Assembly (NCBI GenBank): GCA_963205115.1
Contig: CAUJHV010000034.1
Span: 124,001-188,000 of the forward strand
Length of the DNA: 64,000 bases
DNA from: Pseudomonadota bacterium
GTDB taxonomy: Bacteria > Pseudomonadota > Gammaproteobacteria > Burkholderiales > Burkholderiaceae_C
Reading direction: 5' to 3'
Position 1 is the first letter of the stretch; each line of letters opens with the position of its first letter. Shown piece by piece: positions 9,078 through 17,274 of this stretch. The notes under the pieces were generated by a model that saw only the letters and a program-made list of their open reading frames with translations, was not told the origin of the DNA and searched no databases. Made by a program: the position numbers and the translations under genes.

Positions 9078-10205
9078 ATGAGTGCCATCACCCTGGACGG
9101 ACGCAGCCTGCAGTCGCTGCTCGACGAGACCGTGCTCAGCGCCTGTCTGCGCGCGGGCGTGGACGTGCCGCATTCCTGCAAGAGCGGCGTGTGCCACACC
9201 TGCCTGCTGTCCTGCGTGGCCGGCAGCGTGCCGGCACGCGCGCAGCGCGGGCTGCCGGAGCACCTGAAGGACCGCGACTACCTGCTGGCCTGCCAGTGCG
9301 TGCCGCAGGGTCCGCTGGCGCTGCAACGCCCGCAGCCCCAGGACATGATCACCGCCTGCACGCTGCTGGCGGCCCTGCCCCACAGCCAGGGCGGGCTGAC
9401 CATCGAGTTCGAGTCCTCGCGCGAGTGGCAGCTGCGCCGCGGCCAGGTGCTGTGCTGGGTGCGCGAGGGCCAGACCGATCTGGAACACGAACCGCGCTGG
9501 ACCGTGCTGCGCGACAGCCAGCCCGGCTGCAGCGACTATGCACGCTGGGCCTTGTCCGGCCCGCCGCCCGCACCCTTCGGACCGGTCGTCCAGTTCGGGG
9601 CGACAGTGCTGGTGCGCGGCCCGCTGGAACCCGACGCGCGGCTCGAGGCGCCCCGCACCGAATGCCCCGCCCCCGAGCCGGACGCGGCGCTGTGGGCCGG
9701 CTTCGACGAGCGCCTCATCCGCCGCGCGCTGGAAGACTTCTATGCGCAGGTCTACGCCGATGCGCAGCTGGCGCCGTATTTCGAGGGCGTGACGCAGGCG
9801 CGCGCCGTCGACAAGCAGTTTTCCTTCATGAAGCAGTGCCTCACAGGCGAGAAGGTCTACTTCGGCAACCGGCCGCGCAACGCGCACCACGGGATGATCA
9901 TCTCCGACGCGCTGTTCGATTACCGCCAGGATCTGATGCGCCGCACGCTCGCGCGCCACGGCCTGAGTGCCGACCACATCGCGCGCTGGCAGCGCATCGA
10001 AGAACACTTCCGCGGCGACATCGTCAAGGCCGCCGCCTGGCCCCGGCTGGTTGACGGGCAGCCCGTGCACCACGAGGGCTTCGCCCGCGAGACACTCAGC
10101 GCAGACACCCTCTGCGACCATTGCCAGGCCCCCATCGCTGCCGGCACCTCGGTGCTGTACCACCGCCGCACCGGCAAGGTCAGCTGCGCCGCCTGCGAGG
10201 GCTGA
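9078..10205 (+). CDS. Fusion protein: plant-type [2Fe-2S] ferredoxin, middle domain, truncated globin, C-terminal zinc ribbon
   Basis: 375 residues. Residues 1-90 are a 2Fe-2S ferredoxin with C34-x4-C39-x2-C42 (SCKSGVCHTC) and a fourth cysteine in LLACQC (C72 or C74). Residues about 95-200 are a linker or middle domain I do not recognise. Residues about 205-315 look like a truncated (2/2) globin: FYAQVYADAQLAPYF, KQFSFM, and NAHHGMIISDALFD, where His270 or His271 would be the proximal heme ligand. The C-terminus carries C346-x2-C349 and C370-x2-C373, a zinc-ribbon-like pair. A built-in electron donor beside a heme suggests redox chemistry with O2, NO or nitrite, but that is inference. The globin call rests on motif pattern only. 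Confidence 0.8.
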   Translation: MSAITLDGRSLQSLLDETVLSACLRAGVDVPHSCKSGVCHTCLLSCVAGSVPARAQRGLPEHLKDRDYLLACQCVPQGPLALQRPQPQDMITACTLLAALPHSQGGLTIEFESSREWQLRRGQVLCWVREGQTDLEHEPRWTVLRDSQPGCSDYARWALSGPPPAPFGPVVQFGATVLVRGPLEPDARLEAPRTECPAPEPDAALWAGFDERLIRRALEDFYAQVYADAQLAPYFEGVTQARAVDKQFSFMKQCLTGEKVYFGNRPRNAHHGMIISDALFDYRQDLMRRTLARHGLSADHIARWQRIEEHFRGDIVKAAAWPRLVDGQPVHHEGFARETLSADTLCDHCQAPIAAGTSVLYHRRTGKVSCAACEG

Positions 10206-10314
10206 CACCGAGGAAACGGCCGCCGATCCAGGCACATCCAGTTGCCAATGTCGGGGTCACGCCTAGGCGTTCTCCGCTGCGCCCCCCCGATCGACTTGTG
10301 GTACACATATGCCC

Positions 10315-10457
10315 ATCGATGGGGAGTAGCTTCATCCCTCCGTGGTCCGGCAGCCTCGCCGCCCTTGGAAGGATCAACAGGTCGTCAATACGAAGCCGAT
10401 TGGCTTCCGGCCTGTTGGGCATAGAAGAATAACTACAAGCTCGGCAAGACCTTCGAT
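10315..10457 (+). ncRNA. yybP-ykoY (Mn2+) riboswitch upstream of the TerC-family gene
   Basis: The region contains the hallmark GGGGAGTAGC at 10321, an internal GTCGTCAATACGAAGC at 10381, and AGACCTTCGAT at 10448. The ends ATCGA and TCGAT can pair as the basal P1 stem. These elements match the conserved L1/L3 core of the yybP-ykoY class, which senses Mn2+ and commonly controls TerC, Alx and MntP exporters. It lies about 95 bp upstream of the ATG at 10553, with no intervening gene. The position fits control by transcription read-through or translation. Confidence 0.8.
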
Positions 10458-10552
10458 CCGCCGTCACTCCCGGACGTGCAACGCCATGGCGCCAGCCAGG
10501 CGTGGACCTGCACGCGGGCGTGTGTCTGATCGTTCGTTGCACAGGTCTTGCC

Positions 10553-11311
10553 ATGGAATTTCTGTCCCTCGCCTGGTGGTCGGCACTCTTGTCGATCATC
10601 CTTATCGATCTGGTTCTCGCTGGCGACAACGCCATCGTCATCGCCCTGGCGGCACGCAAGCTCCCCGCCCAACTCCAGAAGAAAGCCATCATCTGGGGAA
10701 CGGTCGGCGCCATCGTCGTGCGCGCCGCCATGACCGTGGGCGTGATCTGGCTGCTCAAACTGCCCGGCCTGATGCTGGCAGGCGGCCTGGGCCTGCTGTG
10801 GATCGCCTACAAGCTGCTGGCCGAAGACCCTGACGGCGCGCATGAAGGCGCTTCCGCCACGACCTTCTGGGGTGCCATGCGCACCATCGTCATCGCCGAC
10901 GCGCTGATGGGCGTGGACAACGTGCTGGGCATCGCCGGCGCGGCCAAGGGCGCGATGGACCTGGCCGTGCTGGGCCTGCTGATCAGCGTGCCCATCGTCG
11001 TCTTCGGCAGTCAGGTGGTGCTGCGCCTCGTGCAGCGCTGGCCGGTGATCATCCAGCTCGGCGCCGCTGTGCTGGCCTTCACCGCCGCACAGATGATCCT
11101 GGGCGAACGCCTGCTGCAGCCCTACCTGGGCGGTGAAGACGCCATGCAGACCACGCTGCGCGTCGGCCTCTACGTGGTGTCGATCGCAGGCGTCCTTGCC
11201 GCGGGCCGTTGGCACAACCGGCATCGGGCTGCCGATGACGGCGGCGCCCACACCATCACCGCAGCCCCCAGTGCGAGCCCGACTGGCGGCACCCCTGCGA
11301 AGACCGCCTGA
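10553..11311 (+). CDS. TerC/YjbE family integral membrane metal exporter (probably Mn2+)
   Basis: 252 residues with about seven hydrophobic segments. The family signatures DLVLAGDNAIVIALA (helix 1) and ADALMGVDNVLGIAG are present; their acidic residues are proposed metal ligands in TerC proteins. I took the ATG at 10553 (MEFLSLAWW) rather than the earlier in-frame codon at 10502, because family members begin at this point and the riboswitch leader ends shortly upstream. The Mn2+ riboswitch argues for manganese efflux, or metallation of exported proteins, as shown for MeeF/MeeY-type TerC proteins. The cytoplasmic tail is Ala/Thr/Pro-rich. The next gene starts 22 bp downstream. Confidence 0.92.
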   Translation: MEFLSLAWWSALLSIILIDLVLAGDNAIVIALAARKLPAQLQKKAIIWGTVGAIVVRAAMTVGVIWLLKLPGLMLAGGLGLLWIAYKLLAEDPDGAHEGASATTFWGAMRTIVIADALMGVDNVLGIAGAAKGAMDLAVLGLLISVPIVVFGSQVVLRLVQRWPVIIQLGAAVLAFTAAQMILGERLLQPYLGGEDAMQTTLRVGLYVVSIAGVLAAGRWHNRHRAADDGGAHTITAAPSASPTGGTPAKTA

Positions 11312-11332
11312 CCGCATCGAGAGGAGCCCCAG

Positions 11333-11782
11333 ATGGATACGCTCATCGTCTACATCGACGACGCGGACTACGCGACGCGGCAGTTGACCCCGATGCTCAA
11401 CGGCCTGGAAGCAATGCACTGCATCCTGGTCGGGTGCCCGCCGCGGCTGAACCGCCACGCCGGCCAATGGGTGTCGAAGGAGGCACACAAGCGCTGGCGC
11501 CAGGAGTGGGGCGAAAAGGTGCTGACGGACATCGCGCGCGAGGTCGGTCAGCGCGGCAACACGGTCAGCACCCGCGTCGCCCACGACCGCCTGGTGAACG
11601 TGACACGCCAGCTGCGCGGCCAGTTCGGCGGCGCGCGTGTGTTCGACGCGCGCCGGCCCAAGCTCGGCCATCCGCTCGAACCCGTGACCCAGGACCAGCC
11701 GAGCCAGGATCCGCCGTCACCGTGGCTGGTGGTCGGCAGCGCCATGGCGCTGGGCGCGGCGGTGAGCAGCGTGGTGGAGTAA
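11333..11782 (+). CDS. Unrecognised 149-residue protein coupled to the TerC gene
   Basis: The protein begins MDTLIVYIDDADYATRQL, which resembles the first strand of a UspA-like fold but lacks the nucleotide motif. The central part is basic and Trp/Lys-rich (HAGQWVSKEAHKRWRQEWGEK). The C-terminus has a short hydrophobic stretch, WLVVGSAMALGAAVSSVVE. A good ribosome-binding site (GAGAGGAG) precedes the ATG, and only 22 bp separate it from the TerC gene, so the two are probably cotranscribed under the Mn2+ riboswitch. I cannot name a family. A role in metal homeostasis or in stabilising TerC is only an inference from position. Confidence 0.75.
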   Translation: MDTLIVYIDDADYATRQLTPMLNGLEAMHCILVGCPPRLNRHAGQWVSKEAHKRWRQEWGEKVLTDIAREVGQRGNTVSTRVAHDRLVNVTRQLRGQFGGARVFDARRPKLGHPLEPVTQDQPSQDPPSPWLVVGSAMALGAAVSSVVE

Positions 11783-11846
11783 GGCGGTCAGGCGGCGTGC
11801 AGGCACGCGCCTGGGGCGCCAGCGCGGCGCAGCCTCGCGCTGACCC

Positions 11847-13463
11847 CTACCCCTGCCGCAACCGGAACCGCTGCAGCTTGCCTGTCTCCGTGCGCGGCAG
11901 GCTGTCGCGGTACTCGATGGCGCGCGGGTACTTGTAGGGCGCGATCGTCTGCTTGACGAAGTCCTGCAGCGCGGCGGTCATCGCCGCGTCGCCGGTGTGG
12001 CCCGGGCGCAGCACGACGATGGCCTTGATGATCTGGCCGCGCTGTTCGTCGTCCTGACCGATCACGCCGCACTCGGCCACCGCGGGGTGCAGCAGCAGCG
12101 CGCTTTCCACTTCCGGGCCGGCGATGTTGTAGCCGCCGCTGATGATCATGTCGTCGGTGCGCGCCTGGTAGACGTACTGCCCGTCCGCATCGATGAGGTA
12201 GGCATCGCCGGTGAGGTTCCAGCCGTTCTGGACATAGGTCTTCTGGCGGTCGTCGTCCAGGTATTTGCAACCCGTGGGGCCACGGATGGCCAGGCGGCCG
12301 ACCGTGCCGCGAGGCACTTCCTTTCCGTGGTCGTCCAGCAGGCAGGCGCGGTAGCCGGGCACGGGCACGCCCGTGGCGCCGCCGCGCGCCTGCAACTCGT
12401 CGGCCGAGACGAAGATGTGGAACAGCTCGGTCGAGCCGATGCCGTCGATGATGGTGATGCCGGTGGCGTCCTTCCACAGCTGCCGCGTGGCGGCCGGCAG
12501 GGCCTCGCCGGCGCTCACGCATTTGCGCAGGCTCGCGAGATCGAACTTCGGCACCTGCGCCGCCATCGCGCGGTAGGACGTGGGCGCCGTGAACATCACC
12601 GTGGCGCGGTGCTGCTGCACAGCCGCGAGCAGCACGTCGGGCGTGGCCTTTTCCAGCAGCACGGTGGCCGCGCCGATGGCCATCGGAAAACACAGCAGGC
12701 CGCCCAGGCCGAAGGTGAACGCCAGCGGCGGGCTGCCGATGAAGATGTCGTCCGGTGAGGCGCGCAGCACGTGCGCCGGCCAGCATCGGCAGGCGGCGAT
12801 CACGTCGCGGTGGAAATGCATCGCGGCCTTGGGCTGGCCCGTCGTGCCGGAGGTGAAGGCCATCAGGCAGATGTCGTCGGCCGCGCTGTCGCAGGCCGTG
12901 AATTGGTCTGACTGGCGCGCCGCGGCCTGCTCCAGCGGCGAGGCGGTCACGTCGTTGAACAGCATCACCCGCGTCAGGCTCGGCGTGCCCACGGCCGCAG
13001 CTTCGAGCTCGGCGGCCAGGCGCGCGTCACACAGCGCGAGGTTCACCTGGGCCTTTTCGATGATGCCCTTGAGCTCGCGCGCACGCAGCAGCGGCATGGT
13101 GCCCACGGCGATGCCACCGGCCTTGATCACGGCCAGGAAGGCCATCGCCAGCATCGGGCTGTTGGCGCCGCGCAGCAGCACGCGCTGGCCGGGGATGAGG
13201 CGCAGTTCCAGCACCAGCAGGTTGGCGATGCGGTTGACCTGCTGCTGAACCTGGGCGTAGGTCCAGCGGCGGCCGTCGCCGCCGATCAGGCAGGTACGGG
13301 CGCCCTGCCCGGCCGCCACGCGGGCGTCCAGCAATTCGGTCGCGGCGTTCAGCCGCACGGGCCCCTGCAGTGCTTCGAGCTCGGGCAGATCGAAGACAAA
13401 TTCGGGCAGATCCGCGGCGGCCGGCAGGCGGTCCCGCGCGAAGGTGTCAACGGCGCTGTTCAT
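11847..13463 (-). CDS. AMP-forming aryl-CoA ligase, probably 2-aminobenzoate (anthranilate)-CoA ligase
   Basis: 538 residues of the ANL adenylating family. The P-loop AFTSGTTGQPKAAMHF, IDGIGSTELFHIF, GDAYLIDADGQYVYQARTDDMIISGGYNIAGPEVE and C-terminal PRTETGKLQRFRLRQ all fit the benzoate/2-aminobenzoate-CoA ligase group. It is divergent from kynU-kynA, with a shared 240-bp region. Kynureninase makes anthranilate, so activating anthranilate to anthraniloyl-CoA is the natural next step in the aerobic hybrid (2-aminobenzoyl-CoA monooxygenase/reductase) pathway; that monooxygenase is not in this window. A perfect palindrome lies 10 bp before the ATG. Benzoate-CoA ligase is the main alternative. 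Confidence 0.85.
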   Translation of the reverse strand: MNSAVDTFARDRLPAAADLPEFVFDLPELEALQGPVRLNAATELLDARVAAGQGARTCLIGGDGRRWTYAQVQQQVNRIANLLVLELRLIPGQRVLLRGANSPMLAMAFLAVIKAGGIAVGTMPLLRARELKGIIEKAQVNLALCDARLAAELEAAAVGTPSLTRVMLFNDVTASPLEQAAARQSDQFTACDSAADDICLMAFTSGTTGQPKAAMHFHRDVIAACRCWPAHVLRASPDDIFIGSPPLAFTFGLGGLLCFPMAIGAATVLLEKATPDVLLAAVQQHRATVMFTAPTSYRAMAAQVPKFDLASLRKCVSAGEALPAATRQLWKDATGITIIDGIGSTELFHIFVSADELQARGGATGVPVPGYRACLLDDHGKEVPRGTVGRLAIRGPTGCKYLDDDRQKTYVQNGWNLTGDAYLIDADGQYVYQARTDDMIISGGYNIAGPEVESALLLHPAVAECGVIGQDDEQRGQIIKAIVVLRPGHTGDAAMTAALQDFVKQTIAPYKYPRAIEYRDSLPRTETGKLQRFRLRQG

Positions 13464-13473
13464 GGTGAATTAC

Positions 13474-13485
13474 TTTAGATCTAAA
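13474..13485. promoter_or_regulatory. Palindromic operator candidate in the ligase/kynU divergent region
   Basis: TTTAGATCTAAA is a perfect 12-bp palindrome in an AT-rich island, 10 bp upstream of the CoA-ligase ATG and 219 bp upstream of kynU. Its form resembles sites for MarR-type regulators of aromatic-CoA ligases. No regulator gene is adjacent, so the cognate protein is unknown. Confidence 0.5.
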
Positions 13486-13704
13486 CTAATTGGGTTGACC
13501 AGATCTCGGTTTCCCGCACTCGCGGCGGCTTGCCGCGCCATGCGGAACCAGGGCCGGTCAGGCATGCCGCACCGGTCACAGAAGGCGAGATACACCCATG
13601 AGACATCCCGCGTCAACTGCCGCCTGGCGCCCGGTCGATTTCCAGCCGCTGGGCGCCCGCGCAAGACCCGCATCGAGCCCACTGACACCACCCGGGAGCC
13701 GCCC

Positions 13705-14976
13705 ATGAGCCTGACGAGAGACGACTGCGCCGCGCGCGATCGCAAGGACCCGCTGGCGCCGCTGCGGGAGCAATTCGAGCTGCCGCACGGGGTGATCTAC
13801 CTGGACGGCAATTCGCTGGGCGTGCTGCCGCGCGAGACGCCGGCGCGCGTGGCGCAGGTCATCGCGCAGGAATGGGGCGCGGACCTCATCCGCAGCTGGA
13901 ATTCCGCCGGCTGGATGACGCTGCCGCAGCGCATCGGCGACAAGATCGCGCGCCTGGTGGGCGCCGGTGCGGGCGAGTTGGTCGTGGCCGACGCGACCTC
14001 GATCAACCTGTACAAGGTGCTGGCCGCCGCACTGGCCATGCAGCAGGCCGACGCGCCGGGGCGCACGGTCATCGTCTCCGAGCGCAGCAATTTCCCCACC
14101 GACCTCTACATCGCCGATTCACTGGCGCAGCAGCACGGCTGCCGCCTGGAACTGCTGGAGCCGGAGGAGCTGCTGCCGCGCCTGCAGGGCCCGCATGGCG
14201 CCGACGTGGCGCTGCTGATGCTCACCCACGTCAACTACCGCACCGGCCGCATGCACGACATGGCCGCGCTGACGGCCGCGGCCCACGCGGCTGGCGCAAC
14301 GGCGGTCTGGGACCTGGCGCATTCGGCCGGCGCCGTGGCGGTGGACCTGCATGCCGCGAATGCCGACTTCGCCGTGGGCTGCGGCTACAAATACCTCAAC
14401 GGCGGCCCGGGCGCCCCGGCTTTCGTGTGGGCGCATCCGCGCCACGCGGACCGTTTCCGCCAGCCGCTGTCGGGCTGGATCGGGCACGCCGCGCCGTTCG
14501 AGTTCACACCCGACTACCGCCCCGCGCCGGGCATCGCGCGCTACCTGTGCGGCACGCCGCCCATCCTGTCGATGGCCGCGCTGGAGTGCGGCGTGGACAC
14601 CGTGCTGGCGGCCGAACCGCTGGGCGGCATGGCGGCGCTGCGCAGCAAGTCGCTCGAGATGACACGTCTCTTCGCCGATCTGGTCGAGTCACGCTGCGCC
14701 GGCCACGGGCTGCGTGTGGTCTCGCCACGAGACGACGCGCTGCGCGGCAGCCAGGTCTGCCTGGCGCGCGACGACGGGGCCTACGCCATCGTGCAGGCCC
14801 TGATCGGGCGCGGCGTGATCGGCGACTTCCGCGCGCCGGACGTGCTGCGCTTCGGTTTCACGCCGCTCTACCTGCGCTTCGTCGACGTCTGGGACGCCGT
14901 GGAGCAGCTGCACCAGGTCGTGGCCAGCGGCGAGTGGTGCGACGCGCGCTTTGCCGCCCGCGCGGCCGTGACCTGA
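13705..14976 (+). CDS. kynU: Kynureninase
   Basis: 423 residues, the usual length. This PLP enzyme cleaves L-kynurenine to anthranilate and L-alanine. It shows IYLDGNSLG near the N-terminus, WDLAHSAGAVAVDLH (PLP-ring Asp), and the Schiff-base lysine in CGYKYLNGGPGAP, all typical of the family. I chose the ATG at 13705 because it has a GGGAG site 8 bp upstream; an open frame extends to 13444 but that part is unconserved. The tryptophan dioxygenase gene follows 66 bp downstream, and the anthranilate-CoA ligase is divergent, so the cluster runs from tryptophan to anthraniloyl-CoA. Confidence 0.96.
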   Translation: MSLTRDDCAARDRKDPLAPLREQFELPHGVIYLDGNSLGVLPRETPARVAQVIAQEWGADLIRSWNSAGWMTLPQRIGDKIARLVGAGAGELVVADATSINLYKVLAAALAMQQADAPGRTVIVSERSNFPTDLYIADSLAQQHGCRLELLEPEELLPRLQGPHGADVALLMLTHVNYRTGRMHDMAALTAAAHAAGATAVWDLAHSAGAVAVDLHAANADFAVGCGYKYLNGGPGAPAFVWAHPRHADRFRQPLSGWIGHAAPFEFTPDYRPAPGIARYLCGTPPILSMAALECGVDTVLAAEPLGGMAALRSKSLEMTRLFADLVESRCAGHGLRVVSPRDDALRGSQVCLARDDGAYAIVQALIGRGVIGDFRAPDVLRFGFTPLYLRFVDVWDAVEQLHQVVASGEWCDARFAARAAVT

Positions 14977-15042
14977 GCGACGCCAACGACACGCCCCGGC
15001 CGCCTGTCCCACACATCGCGAATCACTCCCGAGGAGACGACC

Positions 15043-15912
15043 ATGAGCACTGCATCCGACCTGCCCGCCACGACCGGCACAGGCGAACAGATCGTGCGCG
15101 ACGAAGGCGCGAAGACCGACTTCTCGCGCGACATGAGCTACGGCGACTATCTGCACCTGGACCAGGTGCTCAGCGCCCAGCACCCGCTGTCGCCGGACCA
15201 CAACGAGATGCTGTTCATCGTGCAGCACCAGACCAGCGAGTTGTGGATGAAGCTCATGCTGCACGAACTGCGCGCTGCCGTGCGCTGCGTGGCGGCCGAC
15301 GAGCTGGGCAGCGCCTTCAAGATGCTGGCGCGCGTGAGCAAGATCATGGAGCAGCTGGTGCACGCCTGGGACGTGCTGGCCACGATGACGCCGCCCGAAT
15401 ACAGCGCCATCCGGCCCTACCTGGGCCACTCCAGCGGCTTCCAGAGCTGGCAGTACCGCTGCATCGAATTCAGCCTCGGCAACAAGAATGCCGCGATGCT
15501 CAAGCCGCACGCGCACAGCGCGCAACGCCTGGCCGAGGTGCAGGCCGCGTACGACGCGCCGTCGCTGTACGACGAGGCCCTGCGGCTGCTGTCGCGTCGC
15601 GGCCTGGCGGTACCGGCCACGCACACCGCACGCGACTGGACGCAACCCTACGTGGAAAGCGACGCGGTCGAGCAGGCCTGGCTGGCCGTCTACCGCGACC
15701 CGAAGGCGCATTGGGACCTCTACCAGCTGGGCGAGGAACTGACCGACCTGGAGGACGCCTTCCGGCTCTGGCGCTTCCGCCACGTGACCACGGTCGAACG
15801 CATCATCGGCTTCAAGCGCGGCACGGGCGGCACCAGTGGCGTGGGGTACCTGCGCAAGATGCTGGACGTGGTGCTGTTCCCGGAAATCTGGCGGCTGCGC
15901 ACGGATCTTTGA
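15043..15912 (+). CDS. kynA: Tryptophan 2,3-dioxygenase
   Basis: 289 residues. This heme enzyme opens the indole ring of L-tryptophan to N-formylkynurenine. Family motifs are clear: [35 protein letters not shown] (substrate-site region), [45 protein letters not shown] (containing the heme-ligand His). A strong GAGGAGA site precedes the ATG. It follows kynU in the same direction. The canonical bacterial formamidase gene kynB is not next to it; an unrelated AFMID-type hydrolase at 19125-20015 could supply that step. Confidence 0.97.
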   Translation: MSTASDLPATTGTGEQIVRDEGAKTDFSRDMSYGDYLHLDQVLSAQHPLSPDHNEMLFIVQHQTSELWMKLMLHELRAAVRCVAADELGSAFKMLARVSKIMEQLVHAWDVLATMTPPEYSAIRPYLGHSSGFQSWQYRCIEFSLGNKNAAMLKPHAHSAQRLAEVQAAYDAPSLYDEALRLLSRRGLAVPATHTARDWTQPYVESDAVEQAWLAVYRDPKAHWDLYQLGEELTDLEDAFRLWRFRHVTTVERIIGFKRGTGGTSGVGYLRKMLDVVLFPEIWRLRTDL

Positions 15913-16016
15913 GGCGGCGCGGGCGGCACGGGCGGGGCCATCGGTGCACGCCAGGCGCCGGGCTTTCAAGCGCCAGCGTCAGCGGACATCCACGCCGGGG
16001 GGGGTTGATGTCCATC

Positions 16017-16037
16017 AAATGCGAATCATTCGCATTT
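16017..16037. promoter_or_regulatory. Fur box upstream of the iron-binding protein gene
   Basis: AAATGCGAAT-C-ATTCGCATTT is a perfect 10-1-10 inverted repeat. It matches the architecture of betaproteobacterial Fur boxes (AATGNGAATNATTNNCATT). A TAGACT at 16042-16047 could be the -10, which would place the box over the -35 and allow iron-dependent repression of the gene downstream. Confidence 0.8.
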
Positions 16038-16137
16038 GGGCTAGACTGCGGCCATCGTTTCACTCCGCTCGCGCACCATGGCCTCCACCCTGTTTCTCCA
16101 GCCGTCGCCGTCAAAAACCCGCCCCGCAGACGGCGCC

Positions 16138-17217
16138 ATGCTGATGTCCGGCCCACTGCGCACCTCGTTGGGCCGCCTGGCTGGGCTGCTGAGCGTCGCC
16201 GCCGCCAGCCTCCTGGCCTTGTCCCCCGCTCAGGCGCAGGAACAGGTGCTGAACATCTATTCCGCCCGCCACTACCCCACCGACGAAGCGCTCTACACCG
16301 GCTTCACCAAGGCCACGGGCATCCGCATCCAGCGCGTGGACGCCGACGACGCCGGCATTCTGGCCCGGCTGAAAACCGAAGGCAGCGCCTCGCCGGCCGA
16401 TGTGATCCTGCTCGTGGATGCGTCCCGGCTGTGGCGCGCGGAAGTCGACGGGCTGTTCAAGCCGGTGAAGTCCGAGCTGCTGGAGCAGGCGATTCCGGCG
16501 ACCCTGCGCGCCAAGCAAGATGCCGACGGCGGCACGCCGTGGTTCGGCCTGTCGACCCGGGCACGGGTCATCGTCTACGACAAGCAGAAGATCAAAAAGG
16601 AAGACGTCGACACCTACGAGGAACTCGGCGACCCGAAGCTCAAGGGCCAGTTGTGCATCCGCAGCGGTGCGCACCCCTACAACCTGAGCCTCTTCGGCGC
16701 GATGGTCGAACACATCGGCCCGGAGAAGACCGAGGCCTGGCTCAAGGGCATGGTCGCCAACATGGCCCGCGCCCCCAAGGGCGGCGACACCGACCAGATC
16801 AAGGCCGTGGCCTCAGGTGAATGCGGGGTGGCCGTGACGAACACCTATTACCTGGCCCGCCTGATGCGCTCGACCAAACCCGAGGACGTGGCTGTGACCG
16901 AGAAGCTCGGCGTCGTCTTCCCGAACCAGGCCACCTGGGGCACACACGTCAACATCGCCGGCGGTGCCGTGGCCCGTTACGCCAAGCACCCGCAGGCCGC
17001 CGTGAAATTCCTGGAGTACCTGGCCAGCCCTGAGGCCCAGAACCACTTCGCCAACGGCAACAACGAATGGCCGGCGGTCAAGGGCCTGCGCTTCGACAAC
17101 CCGGCCTTGAAGGCCATGGGCGGCGCCTCCTTCAAGAGCGAGCTCGTGCCCATCTCGCGCGTGGGCATGAACCAGGTCAAGGTCCAGCAGATGCTGGATC
17201 GGGTGGGCTTCAAGTAG
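16138..17217 (+). CDS. Periplasmic Fe3+ ABC transporter substrate-binding protein (FbpA/FutA type)
   Basis: 359 residues from the ATG at 16138; an ATG at 16078 is possible and would add 20 residues. A signal peptide ends near ALSPAQAQ, and the mature protein starts VLNIYSARHYPTDEALY, typical of ferric-binding proteins. The tyrosine pair in VTNTYYLARL is the conserved iron-ligand pair. A perfect Fur box lies 100 bp upstream. No permease or ATPase gene is adjacent; the flanking genes are kynA and a peptidase. The protein must therefore use a transporter encoded elsewhere, or the operon has been split. Confidence 0.92.
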   Translation: MLMSGPLRTSLGRLAGLLSVAAASLLALSPAQAQEQVLNIYSARHYPTDEALYTGFTKATGIRIQRVDADDAGILARLKTEGSASPADVILLVDASRLWRAEVDGLFKPVKSELLEQAIPATLRAKQDADGGTPWFGLSTRARVIVYDKQKIKKEDVDTYEELGDPKLKGQLCIRSGAHPYNLSLFGAMVEHIGPEKTEAWLKGMVANMARAPKGGDTDQIKAVASGECGVAVTNTYYLARLMRSTKPEDVAVTEKLGVVFPNQATWGTHVNIAGGAVARYAKHPQAAVKFLEYLASPEAQNHFANGNNEWPAVKGLRFDNPALKAMGGASFKSELVPISRVGMNQVKVQQMLDRVGFK

Positions 17218-17274
17218 CCCAATCGCGCCACAATTGCGGACCGCGCCAACCTGCCGCCCAGGCGAAGGATCACG

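Noticed and set aside
13872-16820. A 982-codon forward frame spanning kynU, kynA and the start of the iron-binding protein gene
   Set aside because: It is a shifted-frame shadow; the product is low-complexity Arg/Gly/Pro-rich and the true frames hold well-known enzymes.
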